This document shows, in pieces, positions 1 through 8,064 of a stretch of DNA of 64,000 nt. How positions within the stretch are numbered: the first letter of the stretch is position 1; each line of letters opens with the position of its first letter. Below the pieces are notes generated by a model. That model saw nothing but the letters and a program-made list of their open reading frames with translations. It was not told the DNA's origin and ran no database searches. Source of the DNA: an uncultured Maricaulis sp. (GTDB lineage Bacteria > Pseudomonadota > Alphaproteobacteria > Caulobacterales > Maricaulaceae); the NCBI RefSeq assembly GCF_947259345.1, contig NZ_CAMYLS010000019.1, forward strand, positions 124,001 to 188,000, read 5' to 3'. The translations under genes and the position numbers were made by a program.

Positions 1-1831
1 TCGGCTTGAGCTTGCCGTCGCCGGGTGTGCGGGCCGGGACGTCCTCACCGGATCGCTCGAGCAGCCAGTCGCGCCAATCGCCCCACCAGGAGCCGGGATG
101 CTCCGTCGCACCCTCGATCCACGCTTCAACAGTCTCGGGCAGGGCGTCATTGGTCCAGTGCTGGTATTTTTTCGCGTCCGGGTGATTGATAACGCCGGCA
201 ATATGGCCGGACCCGGCCATCATGAAGCGGGCCGGGCCGCCAAACAGACGGGCGGCGCGATAGACCGACGGGTAGGGCGCGATATGGTCCTCGCGTGAGG
301 CCTGAATATAGACAGGTGTTTTCACGGCGCCGAGATCCAGCTTGTGGCCCCCGAGCTCAAGCTCGCCCTTCGCCAGCCGATTATTCTTGTAGAAATTGTC
401 GAGATACCAGAGGTGCAATGCCTTGGGCATGCGGGTCTGGTCGGCATTCCAGTACAGAAGGTCAAAGGCTTGGGGCTGGCGCCCGAGCAGGTAGTTATTG
501 ACCACGAAGGACCAGACCAGATCGTTCGAGCGCAGCAGATTGAACGTGTCGGCCATGGAGCGCCCGTCCAGGACACCGCCCTGGCTGTCCATGATGCGCT
601 CGATTTCCTTCAGCCAGATATCATCGATGAAGATGAGCAGGTCGCCGGCCTTTTCGAAGTCGGACTGGGCGGCGAAGAAGGTTGCCGAGGCGATGCGGTC
701 GGACTGACCTTCGGCTTCCAGCCAGGCCATGGAGGAGGAAAGCAGGGTACCGGCCACGCAATAGCCGACCGCATTGACCGACGTCTCACCCGTTGCGGCT
801 TCGATCGCATGCAGGGCCGCGAAAAGCCCTTCATGCATGTAATCCTCAAAGGTCTTGTTCTTGAGTTCTGTGCCCGGATTGACCCAAGAGATGAGAAATA
901 CGGTGAAGCCCTGGTCGACCAGCCATCGGATCATGGAATTCTTTTCGCGCAGGTCCATGATGTAGAACTTGTTGATCCAGGGCGGTGCAATCAGGAGCGG
1001 GCGCGCCTTCACGGTCTCCGTGGTCGGGGCGTACTGGATCAACTCCATCAACTCGTTCTCGAAGATGACCTCACCCGGCGTCGTGGCCATGTCCCGGCCG
1101 ACCTTAAAACCTTCCATGTCGGTCTGCTTGAGCGCCAGGCGGCCATCGCCGGAGGCGAGATCATCGAGGAGGTTTTGCAGGCCCTTGGTCAGGTTCTCGC
1201 CCTGACTTTGCATGGTTTCGCGCAGCACGTCCGGATTGGTCAGGGCAAAATTGGTCGGCGACAGTGCATCGGTCATTTGTTTGGTCAGGAATTCGACCTT
1301 GCGCTTGGTGCGTTCATCAATCCCGTCGACACTGCCGACCAGCCCCATCAGGAAATGCTGATTGAGCAGGTAGGACTGTTTGATGGCATCAAAGACCGGG
1401 TTTTCCGACCAGTCGGTCGAGCGCCACCGCTTGTCACCGGGTTCCGGGCTGATTGCCGGCGTGGTGGGTGTGTCACTGGCCATCATCCGTTTGGTCGTGT
1501 TCGACCAAAGGTCGATATAGCCCTTCATGAGATCGGCCTGGGCCCGCATCATGAGGTCGGGCTGTTCGACGATCTTCGCCCAAACTTCCTGGAATTCCGG
1601 GGCTGAATGGAACGGATCGGCATTCGGCAGGACCGGATCGCCTTCAATTGCCTTGCGCATGACATCGGACATCAGATGCTGCGACTTCAATGAGGCCTGC
1701 ATCAAGTTGCGCGACACATTATCGAGCGTCTCGAGCTCCTTCTCGGTGAACGCGGCCCAGCTGGACTTGCCTGGCTGGTCGTCCGTTGTGGCGGGGCCGT
1801 GGCTTTTGCCTGTTCCTGACGTGTCGCTCAT
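1..1831 (-). CDS. phaC: Class I polyhydroxyalkanoate synthase (partial, C-terminal tip off the window)
   Basis: Polymerises 3-hydroxyacyl-CoA into PHA granules in the cytoplasm. About 610 codons are visible; the frame is still open at base 1 and, by family length, only the last 10-20 residues should be missing. The lipase-like box GYCVAGT carries the catalytic Cys near residue 357, the Asp lies in REDHIAP near 513, and the His lies in SGHIAGVINHP near 541, so the triad is complete. The ATG at 1831 begins MSDTSGTGK. A 3-oxoacid CoA transferase pair later in the window (28.8-30.2 kb) would fit the use of PHB-derived acetoacetate, but that link is inference. Confidence 0.95.
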   Translation of the reverse strand, partial: MSDTSGTGKSHGPATTDDQPGKSSWAAFTEKELETLDNVSRNLMQASLKSQHLMSDVMRKAIEGDPVLPNADPFHSAPEFQEVWAKIVEQPDLMMRAQADLMKGYIDLWSNTTKRMMASDTPTTPAISPEPGDKRWRSTDWSENPVFDAIKQSYLLNQHFLMGLVGSVDGIDERTKRKVEFLTKQMTDALSPTNFALTNPDVLRETMQSQGENLTKGLQNLLDDLASGDGRLALKQTDMEGFKVGRDMATTPGEVIFENELMELIQYAPTTETVKARPLLIAPPWINKFYIMDLREKNSMIRWLVDQGFTVFLISWVNPGTELKNKTFEDYMHEGLFAALHAIEAATGETSVNAVGYCVAGTLLSSSMAWLEAEGQSDRIASATFFAAQSDFEKAGDLLIFIDDIWLKEIERIMDSQGGVLDGRSMADTFNLLRSNDLVWSFVVNNYLLGRQPQAFDLLYWNADQTRMPKALHLWYLDNFYKNNRLAKGELELGGHKLDLGAVKTPVYIQASREDHIAPYPSVYRAARLFGGPARFMMAGSGHIAGVINHPDAKKYQHWTNDALPETVEAWIEGATEHPGSWWGDWRDWLLERSGEDVPARTPGDGKLKP

Positions 1832-1914
1832 GGCAATCCCTTGTGATCAACGGGTGACTCAGACCCTTATCAGCGTATAGAAAGCGCGACGCGCGTCCAG
1901 CGCGGGGAGAGCTC

Positions 1915-2244
1915 ATGAAACATGTCCTGTTCGCCTTGTCGGTGACACTTGGTATCGGCGGCTGTGCCGTGGTCGACATGCCAGGGTCGGATGATGCCAA
2001 TCCGGCCTGGGTTGAGGAGCGCCTTGCCCGAGCCGGGGATAGACGGGAGGCTCCCGCGGTGGTACCGGTAACATCGCTTCCGGCGAGGGAAGCCAGGGCC
2101 ATGGATGCTGCGACGCAACGTCTGCTCGCTGAACGCGCCGAGATGCAGGCCGAGGCGGAACGGCGCGAGGAAAGGAACCGGCGCGCCGACGCCGGTGAGT
2201 TTGTGGATGACGGGCAGGCCAGAACCCAGCCTCCCCAACAATAG
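1915..2244 (+). CDS. Small predicted lipoprotein, function unknown
   Basis: A 109-residue protein with an N-terminal hydrophobic segment ending in a lipobox-like GIGGC near residue 17, so it is probably lipidated at that Cys. The rest is very hydrophilic: a run rich in Ala, Glu and Arg at about residues 55-95 looks like a coiled-coil helix, followed by a Gln/Pro tail. GGGGAGAGCTC just before the ATG is a good ribosome site. It lies 54 bp upstream of glpX on the same strand and diverges from phaC, so the 83-bp gap between phaC and this gene should hold both promoters. I recognise no domain. Confidence 0.7.
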   Translation: MKHVLFALSVTLGIGGCAVVDMPGSDDANPAWVEERLARAGDRREAPAVVPVTSLPAREARAMDAATQRLLAERAEMQAEAERREERNRRADAGEFVDDGQARTQPPQQ

Positions 2245-2298
2245 TATTGGCAAAATGCCGCCCGTTCCGAGATCGGACGGGCTGATGAGGAAGACGAA

Positions 2299-3255
2299 AT
2301 GAGCGACACGCAAGCCCTGACCAATCTGGCCTTTCAGGCCGTCCGTGCGGCTGAGCACGCAGCGGTGGCCGCCTATGACTGGATTGGTCGCGGTGAAAAG
2401 GAATTGGCGGACCAGGCGGCGGTGGACGCTTTGCGGACTGGCCTCAATGCCATGCCGATGAAGGGCCGGATCGTGATTGGCGAAGGTGAGCGCGACGAAG
2501 CGCCGATGCTTTTCATCGGCGAGGAAGTCGGCACCGGCGAAGGGCCCGAAATCGACATTGCGCTCGATCCGCTTGAAGGCACGACGCTGACCGCCAAGGG
2601 CCAACCCAATGCACTGGTTCTGGTTTCCTTCGCGCTGCGCGGTGGCCTGCTGCATGCGCCTGACACCTATATGGACAAGATCGCGGTGGGCCCTGGCCTG
2701 CCGACCGGCGTCATCGATCTCGACGCGACGCCGGCAGACAATGTCCTCAATCTGGCCAAAGCCAAGGGGGTCGATCCCTCGCAGATCACGGTCTGCATAC
2801 TCGACCGGGAGCGTCACAAGCCGATCATGGATGGTGTGAAGTCAGTGGGTGGCCGCATTCGTCTCATTCCCGATGGCGATGTCGCGGGCGGCATGGGTAC
2901 GGCGGGTCTTGGCGCCGGTGTTGATATGTATATCGGCCAGGGTGGTGCGCCTGAAGGTGTTCTGCTCGCCTCGGCCCTGCGCTGTATCGGTGGCCAGATG
3001 CAGGCTCGCCTGGTCTTCCGTAATGATGATGAGCGTGCGCGCGCCGCCCGCACGGGGGTGACCGACCTGGATCGCAAATATGACGTCGCCGAGCTGGCCG
3101 CCAGCCATTGCCTCTTCGTTGCCGCCGGCGTCACCGATGGTGATCTGGTCGATGGTGTCCGAAAGGACGGCAATCTCGTTCACACGCATACGCTTTTGCT
3201 CGACTCAGCCGATCATTCGGTCCGCCGTATCCGGTCAGCCCGACCGGCGGCCTGA
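2299..3255 (+). CDS. glpX: Class II fructose-1,6-bisphosphatase
   Basis: Hydrolyses fructose 1,6-bisphosphate to fructose 6-phosphate in gluconeogenesis. The 318-residue length is usual for GlpX. Family motifs are clear: IGEGERDEAP at about 60-69 (metal site), DPLEGTT at 90-96, and ILDRERH near residue 170. A ribosome site GAGGA lies 7 bp before the ATG. recJ starts 8 bp after the stop, so the two genes are probably co-transcribed. Placement just before recJ is common in alphaproteobacteria, from memory. Confidence 0.96.
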   Translation: MSDTQALTNLAFQAVRAAEHAAVAAYDWIGRGEKELADQAAVDALRTGLNAMPMKGRIVIGEGERDEAPMLFIGEEVGTGEGPEIDIALDPLEGTTLTAKGQPNALVLVSFALRGGLLHAPDTYMDKIAVGPGLPTGVIDLDATPADNVLNLAKAKGVDPSQITVCILDRERHKPIMDGVKSVGGRIRLIPDGDVAGGMGTAGLGAGVDMYIGQGGAPEGVLLASALRCIGGQMQARLVFRNDDERARAARTGVTDLDRKYDVAELAASHCLFVAAGVTDGDLVDGVRKDGNLVHTHTLLLDSADHSVRRIRSARPAA

Positions 3256-3263
3256 TCGACGGT

Positions 3264-5078
3264 GTGATGCTCGACGACAATCCGACACAAACAGGCGGCT
3301 CATCTCCACTCCTGGGGGTGAGCCGTTCGCTGTCCGGCAAGCGCTGGCGCCTGCGTGAGGCAGATGAGGCCGAGATTGTCACCATTGCCCGCCAGCAGGG
3401 CGTGCCTGACGCGCTGGCTCGCGTCATGGTGGCCCGGGGGGTCACCGCTGATACCGCGGCCAGCTATCTCACGCCGCGCCTGCGCGACAGTTTCCCGGAT
3501 CCGGCGGATTTTGCCGACATGGACAAGGCGGCCCGTCTGGTCTGGGACGCGATCGAGGCCGAGCGCCCCATGGCGGTCTTTGCCGATTATGATGTCGACG
3601 GCGCTACCTCGGCGGCGCAGCTCATCCGCTATTTCCGGCATTTCGACCGTGTCGCCGACATCTATGTCCCGGATCGGGTGGAGGAGGGGTATGGTCCATC
3701 GGGTGCGGCCTTCGACACGCTGAAGGCCCGGGGTGCGGAACTGGTCATTACCGTCGATTGCGGCGCGGCGGCCCATGCGGCGCTGGAGCACGCCGCGACC
3801 ATCGATCTCGATGTCATCGTCATTGATCACCATTTGATGGATGCGGCGATGCCGCCCGCTGCCGCTCTGGTCAATCCCAATCGTGCGGACGACAATTCGG
3901 GTTGCGGCCATCTCGCCGCCGCTGGCGTGACTTTTATCTTCCTGGCTGCGCTCAATCGCGAGGGCCGCCGACGAGGCGCGATCACGCCGGAAAATGAGCC
4001 CAACCTGCTCGACTGGATCGATCTGGCGGCCCTTGGAACGATTTGCGACGTCGTGCCGCTGACCGGCATCAATCGCGCGATCACCGCCCAGGGTCTCAAG
4101 GCGATGACCAGCTGGCGCAATCTCGGTCTGCGTAGCCTGGCCGAGAAATCGGGCGTGGAAGGTGAGGCGACAACCTATCATGCCGGCTTCCTGATCGGGC
4201 CGCGCATCAATGCCGGTGGCCGGGTCGGCAAGTCCGATCTCGGGGCGACGCTTCTGACCACGGAAGACCAGGCCGTGGCGATCCGCATTGCCGATCAGCT
4301 CGACCGCCTCAATGCCGAACGTCGCGCTATCGAGGCGGAGGTATTGGACGCCGCGTCGGCCCAGCTGGAGCGCCAAGCGTCGGATCGCGCCATTCTCATC
4401 GCGGCCGGCGAGGGCTGGCATCCCGGCGTGATTGGTGTTGTGGCCGGCCGCCTCAAGGAACGCTTTGACAAGCCGGTCATCGTGATCGGGATTGACCGCG
4501 AGGCCACCCCGCCGATTGGTAAGGGGTCGGGACGGTCTGTTCCGGGCGTCAATCTGGGCGGCGCCATTGCGGCCGCCCGCGAAGCCGGGCTGCTGATCTC
4601 CGGCGGCGGCCACGCGATGGCCGGTGGTCTGAGCGTCGATCCGGACCGCATCACCGAGCTGGTGGCCGATCTCGACGCGCGCCTCGCGCCGGAACTGGCC
4701 GCTGCAGCCGATGCCATGGCCCTGCGCGCCGATGGCGTGTTGTCAGCCTCTGGACTCACGCTCGACTTGGCGCGCATGCTGGAAAGGGCCGGTCCCTATG
4801 GTCAGGGGAATGCAGAGCCGCGCTTCGTGCTGCCGCGGATGCGGGTCAGCTTCGCCAAGCGGGTGGGCACAGATCATGTGCGTTTCACGCTCACCGATAT
4901 CGACAGCCGTCGGGTTGACGGCATCTGCTTTCGCTGCGCGGAAACCTCGATTGGTGAGGCCCTGCTGGCGGCGGGCCCGGACTTGCTCCACGCTTTCGGA
5001 CGGCTTAAACTGGACAGCTGGCAGGGGCGGGAACGGGTGCAGCTCCACCTGGAAGACCTCGCAACTGCAGCGGAATGA
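3264..5078 (+). CDS. recJ: Single-stranded-DNA-specific 5'-3' exonuclease RecJ
   Basis: DHH-family exonuclease for recombination and mismatch repair. Conserved blocks: DYDVDGATSA (108-117), VDCG (164-167), DHH (188-190), LGTICDVVPL (about 255) and SGGGHAMAGG (about 446) in the DHHA1 domain, followed by an OB-like C-terminus. The product is 604 residues from GTG at 3264; an ATG follows directly at 3267 and is an equally possible start. No strong ribosome site is seen, and the gene begins 8 bp after the glpX stop, which suggests translational coupling. Confidence 0.96.
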   Translation: MMLDDNPTQTGGSSPLLGVSRSLSGKRWRLREADEAEIVTIARQQGVPDALARVMVARGVTADTAASYLTPRLRDSFPDPADFADMDKAARLVWDAIEAERPMAVFADYDVDGATSAAQLIRYFRHFDRVADIYVPDRVEEGYGPSGAAFDTLKARGAELVITVDCGAAAHAALEHAATIDLDVIVIDHHLMDAAMPPAAALVNPNRADDNSGCGHLAAAGVTFIFLAALNREGRRRGAITPENEPNLLDWIDLAALGTICDVVPLTGINRAITAQGLKAMTSWRNLGLRSLAEKSGVEGEATTYHAGFLIGPRINAGGRVGKSDLGATLLTTEDQAVAIRIADQLDRLNAERRAIEAEVLDAASAQLERQASDRAILIAAGEGWHPGVIGVVAGRLKERFDKPVIVIGIDREATPPIGKGSGRSVPGVNLGGAIAAAREAGLLISGGGHAMAGGLSVDPDRITELVADLDARLAPELAAAADAMALRADGVLSASGLTLDLARMLERAGPYGQGNAEPRFVLPRMRVSFAKRVGTDHVRFTLTDIDSRRVDGICFRCAETSIGEALLAAGPDLLHAFGRLKLDSWQGRERVQLHLEDLATAAE

Positions 5079-5145
5079 TTTTTTGCAGAAATCCCGCTTG
5101 CAAGGATGCTCAGGCTTTTCTATACGACGGCCCTCACATCGCTGC

Positions 5146-5220
5146 GGTCCCTTCGTCTATCGGTTAGGACGCCAGGTTTTCAACCTGGAAAGAGGGGTTC
5201 GATTCCCCTAGGGACTGCCA
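5146..5220 (+). tRNA. tRNA-Glu (anticodon TTC)
   Basis: The cloverleaf folds by eye. The acceptor arm GGTCCCT pairs with AGGGACT (first pair G-U), the anticodon stem is CCAGG/CCTGG, the seven-base loop TTTTCAA reads TTC, and the T arm is GGGG-TTCGATT-CCCC. The 3' CCA is encoded. It lies 67 bp after recJ, with no integrase nearby. Confidence 0.96.
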
Positions 5221-5353
5221 CGATGTCTTCCCCACACAGATGATTTTCCATCAGTGTCGGCCCTTATCAGGTCCGGCTTGGGGTGGACGGGTTTGCCTCT
5301 GCGCGGGGCGCGGGCTATAGGCCCACTCCGGTTATCGAGTGGAGAAAGCGGGC

Positions 5354-5863
5354 ATGGCCCATCTGTCGACCAAATCCTATGGCAATGAGCGCGGCCTTTC
5401 CTGTTGCTCGCGGCAATGGGCCGCCGACAGTCATTGCGCGCTCCTGCACGGCTATTCGTTCGGCTTCAACTTCGTTTTTGCGGCGGAACAGCTCGACAAG
5501 CGCGGCTGGGTTCTCGATTTCGGCAAGGGGGGCTTCGGTCCCATAAAGGACTGGCTGCACGACATGTTTGACCACTCGCTACTGGTCGCGGTCGACGATC
5601 CGGAGCGGCCGACGCTGGAGGCGCTCGGCGAGCGTGGATTGGCCAAGGTCCGGATTGTCGAAGGGACGAGCTGCGAGCGGATGGCCGAGATGGCGTTTCA
5701 CAAGGCGTCGGAAATCGTCGCTGCGGCGACGGGTGGGCGTTGTTGGGTCGAGTCGGTGGAATGCTCCGAACATGCGTCCAATTCCGCGATTTATCGGTCG
5801 GCCGCCGCCGTGGACCGACTCGCGAGTTCCGAGCGGCTTGCAGCCTCCTTGTTGAATGATTGA
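5354..5863 (+). CDS. 6-pyruvoyl-tetrahydropterin synthase / QueD-like protein, divergent
   Basis: A 169-residue member of the PTPS/6-carboxytetrahydropterin synthase fold, which uses a zinc bound by three His to convert dihydroneopterin triphosphate. The expected HGH zinc pair is read here as LHGY at residues 31-34, so one ligand His is Tyr. An upstream His is present (DSHC, 26-28), and FDH near residue 75 and a C-terminal VECSEH block are kept. A GTG at 5339 could extend the frame by five residues, but GGAG 9-10 bp before the ATG at 5354 favours the shorter form. No queuosine genes are adjacent. It could be a paralogue with another role. Confidence 0.7.
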   Translation: MAHLSTKSYGNERGLSCCSRQWAADSHCALLHGYSFGFNFVFAAEQLDKRGWVLDFGKGGFGPIKDWLHDMFDHSLLVAVDDPERPTLEALGERGLAKVRIVEGTSCERMAEMAFHKASEIVAAATGGRCWVESVECSEHASNSAIYRSAAAVDRLASSERLAASLLND

Positions 5864-6193
5864 TGTCGGCCTGATTCGGGGTCGGCTCATACGCAGCGAC
5901 TCCTTTCGGGGTGTGTCTTTGATGCATCTGCCCGTGATTTCACGGAAACAGACGCATCGGGAATTCGCCTGAAACGAGAAAAATGCACATTACCGATCTG
6001 TCATTCGAACCGCATCAAGTTGCGTCGCAAAATCGGCGAAACTACTACATGTGGTGGTTTCTGGGGTGCGAATAGCTCTCACTGTCAATATTTAGGCGGC
6101 GCGTTTCTTATATTCTTCGCGAATTCATCTTCTCTTCATATATCAATTTGTGTAACAATCTTTCGCTCAAGGGTTGTTTAAGCGAGTGATGTT
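5864..6193 (+). promoter_or_regulatory. AT-rich leader and promoter region of the cold-shock gene
   Basis: No gene is seen in these 330 bp. The right half (about 6030-6190) is far richer in A and T than its surroundings. This fits a long cold-shock 5' leader, although none of its boxes can be proved. An imperfect hairpin at 5921-5958 combines GATGC/GCATC, CTG/CAG and CCGTGA/TCACGG. It has no T-run, so it is either a weak end signal for the upstream gene or part of the leader. Confidence 0.45.
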
Positions 6194-6730
6194 ATGGTTT
6201 TGGCTCACGAAGTCTTTGAAGATACGGAGATGCTTGAGCTCGAAGGCCGGGTAAAGTGGTACGATCCGGCTCGGGGCTACGGGTTTATCGATGCGAGTGA
6301 CGGTCAGGGGGATATCCTCCTGCATGCGAGTTGCCTGAGGCGTTTCGGTCAGGGGCCTGCGCTTCCCAACGCGAAAGTGCTGTGCAAAGCCGTCCAGGGC
6401 GACAAGGGCCGCCAGGCGGTCGAGCTGGTCGAGATGACCGGCGGTGACAGCGGCGCTGAGACGCGGCCACGTCGTTTCCATCCCTATACGGTCTCGAATG
6501 CGCCATTTTGTGATGCGGTTGTGAAGTGGTTTGATGCTCTGCGCGGATACGGCTTTGTGACCTGCGATGAAGTTGAAGGTGACGTTTTTCTGCACGCGGC
6601 AACCTTGCGGCGCGCCGGACTGGATGACATCCAGCCGGGCGATCGGTTGGAAATTCGGTGCGTAGAGGGCCCAAAGGGCGCCCTTGCAGCAGAAATCAAG
6701 GCGGACGGCGCGTCCTGTCCGACAGGATGA
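6194..6730 (+). CDS. Double cold-shock-domain protein
   Basis: A 178-residue protein with two cold-shock domains. The first, at about 16-82, starts LEGRVKWYDPARGYGFI with the RNP2-like DILLHAS. The second, at about 107-170, starts AVVKWFDALRGYGFV with DVFLHAA. A charged 25-residue linker joins them. Such proteins bind single-stranded RNA or DNA through the aromatic residues of the RNP motifs, both of which are kept. Two-domain forms are typical of Caulobacter relatives. The ATG at 6194 was chosen; another at 6230 would still leave the first domain whole. Confidence 0.9.
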   Translation: MVLAHEVFEDTEMLELEGRVKWYDPARGYGFIDASDGQGDILLHASCLRRFGQGPALPNAKVLCKAVQGDKGRQAVELVEMTGGDSGAETRPRRFHPYTVSNAPFCDAVVKWFDALRGYGFVTCDEVEGDVFLHAATLRRAGLDDIQPGDRLEIRCVEGPKGALAAEIKADGASCPTG

Positions 6731-6807
6731 GGCGGCGGCCGCCTGGCCGGTGAGGCGGCTTGCGTTTGCCCGTTGCACGGGCACGGGTGCGCCGCTAGCT
6801 TGCGCTC

Positions 6808-7377
6808 ATGCGAAACCTACTCCTTTCCAGCCTTCTGGCTCTTGGTCTGGCCGGGGCCGTCTCGGCCCAGACCGCGACCCCTGAACCTGCTCTTGATCCG
6901 ACAGCACAAGAGGCGCCGATTTCGTTCGGTGGGCCGGATCCGGTCCGGATCGAGACGGCGAGTGGTGACACCCATGTCATCATGGCCGAGCTCGCCACGA
7001 CGCTTGAGCAGAAGCAACGCGGTATGATGTGGCGTGGGGCGGTCGCGCCCGGCACTGGCATGCTGTTCCAGTACGCGCCGCCTGAATCGGCCGCCATGTG
7101 GATGCGCAACACGCTCGTGGACCTCGATATCATCTTCGTCGCGCCTGACGGCGAGATCGTCAAAATCATTGCCTTCGCCCAGGCCGAGTCGCTACGCAGC
7201 CTGCCGGCCGAGGCCCTTGTGGCCGGCGTGCTTGAACTCGGCGCCGGACAGGCGATCGAGTTGGGACTACGCCCCGGTGATAGCGTCCATCACGCCATTT
7301 TCGGCAATGATAGCGAGCCGGACATGCCGGCCGACGCGGGCGTCGCTGCAGAGGAAAGCCCGACCGAGGCGCAGTAG
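6808..7377 (+). CDS. Exported DUF192 protein
   Basis: A 189-residue protein with a signal peptide (hydrophobic run at about 4-17, likely cleavage after VSA). A DUF192 domain covers about 45-160, with the family signatures QRGMMWR and MWMRNTLVDLDIIFV. The C-terminal 25 residues are acidic and low in complexity. The family is thought to be periplasmic and has no known reaction. It stands alone between the cold-shock gene and tRNA-Pro. Confidence 0.88.
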   Translation: MRNLLLSSLLALGLAGAVSAQTATPEPALDPTAQEAPISFGGPDPVRIETASGDTHVIMAELATTLEQKQRGMMWRGAVAPGTGMLFQYAPPESAAMWMRNTLVDLDIIFVAPDGEIVKIIAFAQAESLRSLPAEALVAGVLELGAGQAIELGLRPGDSVHHAIFGNDSEPDMPADAGVAAEESPTEAQ

Positions 7378-7418
7378 GCTTGCCTTAAGCCGGACTCGCT
7401 TACATAAGGACACTCAGT

Positions 7419-7495
7419 CGGGGCGTGGCGCAGTCTGGTAGCGCATTCGCTTTGGGAGCGAAGGGTCGCAAGTTCGAATCTTGCCGCCCCGACCA
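7419..7495 (+). tRNA. tRNA-Pro (anticodon TGG)
   Basis: Acceptor stem CGGGGCG pairs perfectly with CGCCCCG. The anticodon stem is TTCGC/GCGAA, the loop TTTGGGA reads TGG, the T arm is GCAAG-TTCGAAT-CTTGC, and the CCA end is encoded. Confidence 0.97.
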
Positions 7496-7554
7496 TTTGC
7501 CGGGCCTTCGCAGGGTCCCGCCCGGCAGTGTCGTGATTTGATTGGGAGAGGCGC

Positions 7555-7860
7555 ATGTTCGCAAAGATCTATCGTCCCGCACGCAATGCGATGCAATCCG
7601 GTCGCGGCAAGACCAAGAGATGGGTGCTCGAATTTTCGCCTGAAATGGCCAAGCGCCCCGATCCGCTGATGGGCTGGACCTCCAGCTCCGATATGCGCGG
7701 ACAGATCAAGCTCACCTTTGACAGCCAGGAAGACGCGGTGGCCTATGCCAAGCGCCAGGGCATTCCCTTCCAGGTCGTCGAACCGCACGAGCCGAAGCGC
7801 TATGCGAAATCCTATGCCGACAATTTTGCGGCTGATCGCAAACAGCCCTGGTCGCACTAG
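7555..7860 (+). CDS. NDUFS4-like accessory subunit of NADH dehydrogenase (complex I)
   Basis: A 101-residue protein that matches the ETC complex I conserved region (18 kDa/NDUFS4 type): an N-terminal [13 protein letters not shown], the central WVLEFSPE and MGWTSSSDM, and a C-terminal KSYADNF block. In mitochondria and alphaproteobacteria this accessory subunit supports assembly of the NADH-oxidising arm. It acts at the inner face of the membrane and has no membrane segment. GGGAGAGGCGC precedes the ATG. It stands alone between two tRNA genes, away from any nuo cluster. Confidence 0.92.
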   Translation: MFAKIYRPARNAMQSGRGKTKRWVLEFSPEMAKRPDPLMGWTSSSDMRGQIKLTFDSQEDAVAYAKRQGIPFQVVEPHEPKRYAKSYADNFAADRKQPWSH

Positions 7861-7881
7861 GCGCGATCCCTCACAGTTTCA

Positions 7882-7958
7882 GCTTCCGTAGCTCAACCGG
7901 ATAGAGCGCCCGCCTTCTAAGCGGATGGTTGCAGGTTCGAGTCCTGCCGGAAGCGCCA
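7882..7958 (+). tRNA. tRNA-Arg (anticodon TCT)
   Basis: Acceptor GCTTCCG pairs with CGGAAGC, the D arm is GCTC/GAGC, the loop CTTCTAA reads TCT, the T arm is GCAGG-TTCGAGT-CCTGC, and CCA is encoded. The first pair of the anticodon stem is a C/A mismatch. Confidence 0.95.
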
Positions 7959-8064
7959 GCTTTCTGATCTCACGGCAATTCGCTGCGCGAACGCCTCCGA
8001 AGGGGCGGCGCATGAGCGCCGACGCGCCGTCGCGCTTGCGCCCCTGTGGGGCCGGGGGGATCGT

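Noticed and set aside
344..1606. 420-residue open frame on the plus strand
   Set aside because: It is antisense to phaC, whose motifs and triad are complete; the long frame is a by-product of high GC.
3300..4613. 437-residue open frame on the minus strand
   Set aside because: It is a shadow of recJ.
5146..7958. tRNA-Glu, tRNA-Pro and tRNA-Arg as further island attachment sites
   Set aside because: No integrase gene or repeated 3' tRNA end was seen near any of them.
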